NCBI GenBank assembly: GCA_034667465.1
Contig: JAXDJV010000012.1
Coordinates: 1 to 64,000 of the forward strand
Origin: JAOBAU01 sp034667465
GTDB lineage: Bacteria > Acidobacteriota > Thermoanaerobaculia > Gp7-AA8
Direction of reading: 5' to 3'
Length of the DNA stretch: 64,000 nt
A program made the translations under genes and the position numbers. A model generated the notes under the pieces. That model did not search any database and had not been told where the DNA came from. It worked only from the letters and a program-made list of their open reading frames with translations. Each line of letters starts with the position of its first letter. Within the stretch, counting starts at the first letter, position 1. Positions 58,534 to 64,000 of this stretch are shown in pieces.

Positions 58534-59319
58534 TCAGTCGCCGGTCGGACCGTACTCTTCGGGACGCCAGTCGATCACCGGCCGCTGCCGAACGGTGCTG
58601 CAAACCCAGACGTTTGCACGCCCGCCTTTCCCGATTCCGCGGCGCTTCCAGTCGGCCGTTTTCATCGGCTCGCCGTTGACGAGCCAGATCGGCGAGCGCG
58701 CGGTAACACTCTCGGTCGTCGCGAAATCGGTGGCGATGGTGATGGAGGTCGACTTCTTCGTTCGCCGGAACGCGGTGACCTTCCCGTTGTAGACAGTGAC
58801 GTAGTTGCGGTCGCACGGAATCGCGGAGGGCGGCGCGAGGCGGCCGCCGGCGGAACGAGACGGTTGCGACGCAGTTGACGCCTGCGTTTGCGCAAGCTCG
58901 GGATCGGGCGGCGCGACGTCGATCGGAAGACCGGCGTCTCTCCACGCCTTCGTCCCGCCGACCAGCGCGCCGACGCGCAGAACGCCATGATTGGCGAGGA
59001 TCATCGCCCCCTCGACGCTGGAGGTCTCGTTCTTACACGAGCAGTAGGTCACGATCAGTTTGTCGGACGGAAGCTCCGACGCGCGTTCGGCGATGAGTCC
59101 GAGCGGGATGGAGACCGCGCCGCGAATGTGCTCGAGGCTGTACGGCACGTCGCCGCGGACGTCGACGAAGAAAACGTCGTTGCGTTCGAGCGCACGGCGC
59201 GCGTCATCGAGGGAAACACGCAGGACGGCATCGCGCGGGTTCGGAGGCTTCGGCGTCGTTTGCGGCTCGGAAGCCGCGAAGAGGAAGAACGCGAGGAAGA
59301 GGAACATGGGCTGGATCAT
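58534..59319 (-). CDS. Exported rhodanese-domain protein
   Basis: A 261-aa protein. Signal peptide-like start (MFLFLAFFLFAASEP), rhodanese domain at about 30-135 (FFVDVRGDVPYSLEHIRGAVSIPLGLI, then the active-site loop IVTYCSCKNETSS with the catalytic Cys, GGTKAWRDAGLPID). A second, unassigned beta-rich domain fills 165-261 (DRNYVTVYNGKVTAFRRTKKSTSITI ... PIWLVNGEPMKTADW). Rhodaneses transfer sulfane sulfur. The ATG five codons in (59307) is an alternative start. Confidence 0.85.
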   Translation of the reverse strand: MIQPMFLFLAFFLFAASEPQTTPKPPNPRDAVLRVSLDDARRALERNDVFFVDVRGDVPYSLEHIRGAVSIPLGLIAERASELPSDKLIVTYCSCKNETSSVEGAMILANHGVLRVGALVGGTKAWRDAGLPIDVAPPDPELAQTQASTASQPSRSAGGRLAPPSAIPCDRNYVTVYNGKVTAFRRTKKSTSITIATDFATTESVTARSPIWLVNGEPMKTADWKRRGIGKGGRANVWVCSTVRQRPVIDWRPEEYGPTGD

Positions 59320-59324
59320 AGATC

Positions 59325-59359
59325 AATAAAAAGAGGCGCCGGCTCATCACCGGCGCCTC
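59325..59359 (-). terminator. Rho-independent terminator
   Basis: On the minus strand GAGGCGCCGG, loop TGATGAG, CCGGCGCCTC is followed by TTTTTATTGATC. It lies 41 bases past the M43 protease stop and just before the rhodanese gene, ending the protease transcript. Confidence 0.92.
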
Positions 59360-59399
59360 GTGCAGATTGCGAGGGCTCGTCAGATTTCGAAGGAATTGA

Positions 59400-60338
59400 T
59401 TAGTTCGCGCGGTACGTGGCGCACTGCGAATCGGCGCGCGCCGACTGGCCGGCCGTGAATTTGTACATGCACGAGTCGTCGGTGTAATCCATGAAGTTCT
59501 CGATCGGATCGTTGCCGGCATCGCGCGGGCAGGAATCCTGGATCGGGCAACCGAAGACCGAGGTCTTCTCGGCCGGCGTGTCGTCGACGTAGTCGCCCTT
59601 GCCGTTACAGCCACCCTGGAACGTGTGGTAGAGGCCGACCCAGTGACCGACTTCGTGAGTCGCGGTGTCGCCGAGGTTGTACGGCGAAGCAGAGCCGCCC
59701 GGGAGCGACGCCGAGAGGATGACGACGCCATCCATCAGCGGCTTGCTGCCGTAGCTCGACGGGAACGTCGCCCATCCGAGGAGTCCGCCGCCCATGTTGT
59801 TGAAGTAGATGTTCAGGTCTTTGGCGGTGCCCTTGTGCAGCGCGGTCTTCATCGCCGTCTCGGCTGAAGTTCCCGGCTGGCAGGTGTACCACGCGTCGTT
59901 ATTCGAGTAGTCGGTGCTGACGAGCGAGAAGCGGAACGGGGTGTTCACGCCGCCGGTCAGACCGCTGTATGCGTCGTTGAGGACTTTGATCTGGTTCGTG
60001 ATCTGCGTCGCTGACGGCGCACCGGCTCCCGCCGAGGTGCGAATCACGTGCACGTAGACGCTGAACGTGACCGAACCGGCTGCACGCATCGCCTGATACG
60101 AGCTCGCCGAGTAACGGTTGCCGCGCAGCGAGTCGGTGTACTCCTCGATCATCTGCGCTTCCTGCGCGCTCACCTGGTGAGTGCCGCAGTACTGCATGTT
60201 GTCCATGTCGATGCCTTCGAAACCCTGCGCGGACTCTTTCGGCGCATGGCGGTCTGCATCAAAAGCCTGCGCAAACACGGGGGTCGTGCCGAGCGCGATC
60301 AGGGCTGCGAGGGTAATCGTCGAAAACTTACGGTTCAT
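59400..60338 (-). CDS. Secreted M43 (pappalysin-like) zinc metalloprotease
   Basis: A 312-aa exported protease. Signal peptide (MNRKFSTITLAALIALGTTPVFAQA), a propeptide region to about residue 85, then the catalytic domain: TFSVYVHVIRTSAG, QIKVLNDAYSG, the zinc motif HEVGHWVGLYHTF (HExxHxxGxxH), the Cys pairs around GGCNGKGDYVDDTPAE and FGCPIQDSCP, and the Met-turn NFMDYTDDSCMYKFT. This is the pappalysin/MEP1-like M43B arrangement. GGAGA precedes the ATG. A terminator follows, so it is a single-gene transcript. The 220 bases upstream hold no recognisable element. Confidence 0.93.
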   Translation of the reverse strand: MNRKFSTITLAALIALGTTPVFAQAFDADRHAPKESAQGFEGIDMDNMQYCGTHQVSAQEAQMIEEYTDSLRGNRYSASSYQAMRAAGSVTFSVYVHVIRTSAGAGAPSATQITNQIKVLNDAYSGLTGGVNTPFRFSLVSTDYSNNDAWYTCQPGTSAETAMKTALHKGTAKDLNIYFNNMGGGLLGWATFPSSYGSKPLMDGVVILSASLPGGSASPYNLGDTATHEVGHWVGLYHTFQGGCNGKGDYVDDTPAEKTSVFGCPIQDSCPRDAGNDPIENFMDYTDDSCMYKFTAGQSARADSQCATYRAN

Positions 60339-60558
60339 TGAGACTCTCCAGTTCAGTTGTTATTCGGTTTGGGGTTCGGCCGCTCCAGGGCAATGCCGCT
60401 GCCACAACCTTGAGCCGACCTAACTGCTTGAAAACAAAGGAATCATGGCGCGCAAGACGGGTCAAAGGCGTACCACCTGCGACAGATATTGAACCGGCAG
60501 TGCGAGGCACTATTGACCCTGCGCGGCGCGAGTTATTGTGTTACCGGCCGGACGGTCG

Positions 60559-61698
60559 CTAAACGGCGCGAACGACCATCACCGTCACGTCGTCCGCCGG
60601 CGGACGGCCATCGCTTCGCGCATCGGCGAAGGCGAGGACGCGGTTCAGCGTCTCTTCCGCCGATTCATCAGGAGCGCCGGTGAGACAACTCAGGATCGCC
60701 GCTTCCCCGCTCTCCGGATCTTCTTCACCGCACAACTCGAGGAGTCCGTCGCTGAAGAGCAGCATCGTCGTACCGGGCTCGAAATCGATGACACGTCCTT
60801 CGAACGCCGGCTTCCGCTGCGCACCGAGCGGCGTGCCGGCCACTTCGATCCGCTCGACAGATCCCGCGTTGCGGCGGCGAACGAAGAACGCCGGCATTCC
60901 GGCGCCGAAAACCAGCGCCTCGCGATCGCGGATGCGAATGAGCATCAAACACATGTAGAGCGACGCGATGCCGAGGTTGCGAAAGGCGGCCAACATCGTC
61001 TCGAGAATCTCGCGCGGCGGTGCGCTCGACAGCGTCTGGAAGTAGCTCTTCGCCGTCGCGCCATAAATCCCGGCGCGAAAACCGTGGCCGATCACGTCGC
61101 CCATGGCGATGGTCAGCGTTCCGTCGCCGGCGACCGCGAAGTCGTAGTAGTCGCCGCCGACTTCCGTGGCGTTGCGCATGCGAACCGCGATGTCGAGATG
61201 CGGGAGTTGCGGGACGTGCTCGGGAAGCAGCGCGAGCTGCACGAGCCGCGCTTCCTGCAACTCGCGCGTCTGGCGTTCGTTCGCAGCGGCGAGTGAGCGT
61301 TGCAGCTCGACCGACTCGGTGACGTCGCGCATTACGCCGTATGCGCCACGCGCGACCCCGTGCTCATCGCGCATGAGAGACGTCGTCGCTTCCACGATGC
61401 GCAGTTCGCCGTCGGCGTTGCGCAACTCGACGGTCGAGCGATCGACCCCGTGCCGCAACAGCAGCTCGTTCGTGGCGCGCAGGCTCAGCGCCGCCTGATC
61501 GTCCATCGAATGATGCAGCGTGCCGCCGATGAGCTTCTCTTTCGCGCGGCCGAAGAAACGAGCGCCCGCTTCGTTGATGTCGAGCAGCACGCCGTCGAGA
61601 TCGCGGACATAGATGATGTCCTGCACGCGGTCGAAGACCTCGCGGTATTGCGCAGTGCCGAGCGACTCCGGCCTGTCGAACGGCGGCGATACGGTCAT
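60559..61698 (-). CDS. PAS domain and SpoIIE/PP2C-type serine phosphatase
   Basis: A 379-aa signalling protein. Residues 15-135 form a PAS domain (YREVFDRVQDIIYVRDLDGVLLDINEAGARFFG); residues 145-379 form a RsbU/SpoIIE-type PPM phosphatase with ARLVQLALLPE, VGGDYYDFAV (metal Asp), IAMGDVIGHGFRAGIY, MPAFFVRR, LLLFSDGLLEL (SDGLxE) and the final PADDVTVMVV (DDxT). It likely dephosphorylates an anti-sigma-factor antagonist in a partner-switching pathway; no partner gene is nearby. ATG at 61698 chosen over an upstream reading with no support. Confidence 0.92.
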   Translation of the reverse strand: MTVSPPFDRPESLGTAQYREVFDRVQDIIYVRDLDGVLLDINEAGARFFGRAKEKLIGGTLHHSMDDQAALSLRATNELLLRHGVDRSTVELRNADGELRIVEATTSLMRDEHGVARGAYGVMRDVTESVELQRSLAAANERQTRELQEARLVQLALLPEHVPQLPHLDIAVRMRNATEVGGDYYDFAVAGDGTLTIAMGDVIGHGFRAGIYGATAKSYFQTLSSAPPREILETMLAAFRNLGIASLYMCLMLIRIRDREALVFGAGMPAFFVRRRNAGSVERIEVAGTPLGAQRKPAFEGRVIDFEPGTTMLLFSDGLLELCGEEDPESGEAAILSCLTGAPDESAEETLNRVLAFADARSDGRPPADDVTVMVVRAV

Positions 61699-61755
61699 GG
61701 AAGCCGCCAATCTACGAGCGGGCCGCAAGACCGTCAAGGCGGTTACGATAAGGGG

Positions 61756-63663
61756 ATGCGTTCGCGTGCGATCTCGCTCCTCCTCTTTCTTCTTCCTCTC
61801 TCAACCTTCGCAAAGACGACAGCAGACGATCAGCTGATCGACAAGCTGATGGCGGTGCGGCAGTTCGGTGCCGTCGACATCTCGCCCGACGGCACTCGCG
61901 TCGCGTGGGCGCGCACCGGCAGCGGGATCACGACGGCGAGCATTCCGAACGGCGCGCCACACGCACTTGCCGGCAGCGGCGAACAGCTCGATCCGCAGTT
62001 CTCACCCGACAGCCGCTCGCTCGCATATCTCCAGGAGGCAAAAGGCCAGCGTCAGCTGTACGTCGCTCGCGGCAGCGCAGCACCACGGAAACTGACGAAC
62101 GTTCGCGGCTTCATCGATTCGCCACACTGGTCGCCCGACGGAACGAAGATCGCGATCCGCTACATCGAAGAAGCGCGTCGCGTGGCCGGCGCGCTGGCGG
62201 CGATGTCGCGCGCCATCGGCGTGATCGAAGAGCGGATCGACGAAGCGCGCATCGCCGTTATCGACGTCGCCAGCGGAAAGCTGCGCGTCGTCACGCCCGC
62301 CGATATGTACGTCTATGAATTCGCCTGGTCGCCGGACGGAAAGCGGATCGCCGCGACGGCGACTCCCGGCTCCGGCGAGAACAACTACTGGACCGCGAAA
62401 CTGCACGTCGTCGACGTCGCGGCCGCGACGATGAAACCGATCTATTCACCGAAGTGGCAGATCGCCAGTCCGATCTTTTCACCCGACGGTTCGCAGGTCG
62501 CGTTCATCGAAGGACTGATGAGCGATCAGGGCTCGACCGGCGGCGACATCATGATCGTCCCGTCGAACGGCGGCGATGCGCGCAACCTCACCGACGGCGC
62601 GATGTTCACGCCAACGTCGCTCATCACCTGGACGGGCGGCGGAATCACCATCGGCGCAAACATGACCGGCAACTCCGCGCTGGCTCGCGTCGACGCGAAG
62701 AATGGTCACGTCGAAACATTGTGGCGGAGCGAGGAGTACATCACCGGCGGCGAATCGATCGGTGCCGCGATCGCGCGCGACGGCCGCACCTCAGCCGTGA
62801 TTCGCAGCTCGTGGCGAAGACCGCCGGAGATCTTCGCGGGAAACATCGACGCGTGGAAACAGCTGACGCACGCAAACACGATCGCGCCTCAGTGGGGCGA
62901 CGCGCAGTCGCTGACGTGGACGAGCGACGGACGTGAAGTGCAGGGCTGGCTGATTCTGCCGCGCAACTACGCGCCGTCGAAGCGCTACCCGCTCGTGACC
63001 ATCGTGCACGGCGGACCGTCGAGCGCCGCGATGTCGAGCTGGCCCGGCGAGCGCAACGGATTCATCGCTTCGCAGGAGTGGCTGACGTTCTTCCCGAATC
63101 CGCGCGGGAGCTACGGCCGCGGCGAAGCGTTCACGCAGGCGAACGTCAAAGATTTCGGCCACGGCGATCTGCGCGACGTCATGTCGGGCATCGACGCGAT
63201 CGAACAACATTACCCCGTCGACGACTCCCGCCTCGGCATCTACGGCTGGAGCTACGGCGGCTTCATGACGATGTGGACGGTCACGCAGACCAATCGCTTT
63301 CGCGCGGCCGTCGCCGGCGCCGGCATCGTCAACTGGCAGAGCTACTACGGACAGAACTCGATCGATCAGTGGATGCTGCCGTTCTTCGGCGCGTCCGTGT
63401 ACGACGATCCGGCCGTCTACGCGAAGAGCTCGCCGATCAACTTCATCAAAAACACGAAGACACCGACGCTGGTCGTCGTCGGCGAGCGCGACGGCGAAGT
63501 GCCCGCGCCGCAATCGTTCGAGTTCTGGCACGCGCTGCGGACCCTCGGCGTCGAAACACAGCTGGTCGTCTATCCGGATGAAGGTCATCGCTTCTCGAAA
63601 GCGGAGCACAAACGCGACGTGGCGAAGCGAATCGTGGAATGGCTCGCGACCCGTTTGCGATAA
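61756..63663 (+). CDS. S9 family serine peptidase (acylaminoacyl/dipeptidyl peptidase type)
   Basis: A 635-aa exported peptidase. Signal peptide (MRSRAISLLLFLLPLSTFAKT), a beta-propeller of WD40-like TolB-type blades (FGAVDISPDGTRVAW, PQFSPDSRSLAYL, PHWSPDGTKIAIR, FAWSPDGKRIAA, PIFSPDGSQVAFI), and an alpha/beta-hydrolase domain with Ser499 in GWSYGG, Asp579 in GERDGEVP and His611 in EGHRF. It removes peptides or acyl-amino acids from short substrates in the periplasm. Divergent from the PAS-SpoIIE gene; HMA-domain protein follows after 9 bases. Confidence 0.95.
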   Translation: MRSRAISLLLFLLPLSTFAKTTADDQLIDKLMAVRQFGAVDISPDGTRVAWARTGSGITTASIPNGAPHALAGSGEQLDPQFSPDSRSLAYLQEAKGQRQLYVARGSAAPRKLTNVRGFIDSPHWSPDGTKIAIRYIEEARRVAGALAAMSRAIGVIEERIDEARIAVIDVASGKLRVVTPADMYVYEFAWSPDGKRIAATATPGSGENNYWTAKLHVVDVAAATMKPIYSPKWQIASPIFSPDGSQVAFIEGLMSDQGSTGGDIMIVPSNGGDARNLTDGAMFTPTSLITWTGGGITIGANMTGNSALARVDAKNGHVETLWRSEEYITGGESIGAAIARDGRTSAVIRSSWRRPPEIFAGNIDAWKQLTHANTIAPQWGDAQSLTWTSDGREVQGWLILPRNYAPSKRYPLVTIVHGGPSSAAMSSWPGERNGFIASQEWLTFFPNPRGSYGRGEAFTQANVKDFGHGDLRDVMSGIDAIEQHYPVDDSRLGIYGWSYGGFMTMWTVTQTNRFRAAVAGAGIVNWQSYYGQNSIDQWMLPFFGASVYDDPAVYAKSSPINFIKNTKTPTLVVVGERDGEVPAPQSFEFWHALRTLGVETQLVVYPDEGHRFSKAEHKRDVAKRIVEWLATRLR

Positions 63664-63672
63664 CACGAGCGC

Positions 63673-64000
63673 ATGAAACGGATCGCCATCGTCCTCTCGC
63701 TGCTCTTCATCGCCACGCTCGCCGCGGCGGAAACGTTCACGTTCAAAGTGGCCGGCATCGACTGCGCCGGCTGCGCGCCGCCGATCGTGAAAGCGCTCGC
63801 CGCGGTTCCGGGCGTGAGCAATGCGCGCGTCGACTGGAAGGGCGGCACCGCCACCGTCGATCTCGCTGCGAATGCGGACAAAGCAAAGCTGCGCGATGCG
63901 ATCTCGAACGCCGGCTTCGTGGCGATCTTCCCCGGCGAACGGCCGAAAGAGATCGAGCACCTTCCGGCCGATGAAGTGAAGAAGCTCGACATCGTCACGT
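63673..64000 (+). CDS. Exported heavy-metal-associated (HMA) domain protein, 5' part
   Basis: The gene runs off the right edge; 109 codons are visible. A signal peptide (MKRIAIVLSLLFIATLAAA) precedes an HMA domain with the metal motif GIDCAGC (Cys31 and Cys34) and the usual fold (VSNARVDWKGGTATVDLAAN ... LRDAISNAGF). Similar secreted proteins act in mercury or copper handling (MerP-like). It starts 9 bases after the S9 peptidase stop. What follows the HMA domain is outside the window. Confidence 0.82.
   Translation, partial: MKRIAIVLSLLFIATLAAAETFTFKVAGIDCAGCAPPIVKALAAVPGVSNARVDWKGGTATVDLAANADKAKLRDAISNAGFVAIFPGERPKEIEHLPADEVKKLDIVT

Noticed and set aside
60339..60558. Riboswitch or promoter upstream of the M43 protease
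   Set aside because: A TTTGACC and several short repeats are present, but no paired -10 or conserved fold could be supported.

Overview
The window is GC-rich, densely packed bacterial chromosome with Gram-negative character: many signal peptides, periplasmic or outer-surface proteins, a lytic transglycosylase and an S46 dipeptidyl-peptidase. The gene set (S46 and S9 peptidases, BlaI/M56 pair, OpcA beside Zwf, YfhO-type protein, very large secreted proteins, REP-like palindromes) fits a free-living Acidobacteriota-like heterotroph. That placement is an inference; no rRNA gene is present to test it. I see no phage, insertion sequence, tRNA, rRNA or CRISPR array.

Layout. 1-4.4 kb: 3' end of a threonine dehydrogenase-like gene, phosphofructokinase, a small secreted protein and an S46 peptidase. 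4.4-9.7 kb: GTPase Der, a phytol/dolichol-kinase-like plus DUF92 membrane protein, and a divergent pair encoding a DPM1-like mannosyltransferase fused to a methyltransferase and a mannose-1-phosphate guanylyltransferase. 9.6-15.8 kb: amidohydrolase, ArsN2-like acetyltransferase, a hydrophilic small protein, SIMPL protein, ferredoxin, response regulator, PlsC-type acyltransferase overlapping a metallophosphoesterase on the other strand, a small RHH-like protein and a CPBP protease. 15.8-19.2 kb: BlaI repressor, M56 (BlaR1-like) membrane protease and a secreted protein that shares a helical repeat with the protease. 19.3-23.4 kb: VIT/VWA/TPR/DUF2135 protein and a secreted protein of unknown role. 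23.6-37 kb: two giant secreted proteins (2774 and 1656 aa) with one shared C-terminal module. 37-39.9 kb: a carboxypeptidase-regulatory-like protein and a small secreted protein.

39.8-44.2 kb: a leftward run zwf-opcA-pgl (oxidative pentose phosphate branch, ATGA/GTGA overlaps) followed by a membrane protein and a winged-helix regulator. 44.3-50.95 kb: thiolase, molybdopterin oxidoreductase, CPBP protease and YfhO-like protein. 50.9-55.4 kb: TPR-AIM24 protein, lytic transglycosylase, MazG-like protein, a cNMP-fold protein facing a minimal AraC-type protein, and a reduced glycosyltransferase. 55.5-58.5 kb: leftward zapA, a probable 6S RNA, rny and ymdB. 58.5-64 kb: rhodanese, M43 protease, PAS-SpoIIE phosphatase, S9 peptidase and an incomplete HMA-domain protein.

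Three kinds of intergenic structure recur: (i) four palindromes built from tandem 7-bp units, (ii) a REP family of the type TCATCCCGAGCGTAGCGAGGGATC, and (iii) one three-armed palindrome sitting inside a coding region. Several supply start or stop codons, or coding sequence, to neighbouring genes. No intergenic stretch exceeds 300 bases. The strongest candidate for an undescribed system is the BlaI/M56/repeat-protein module at 15.8-19.2 kb, in which the usual beta-lactam sensor domain is replaced by repeats also carried by the adjacent secreted protein.
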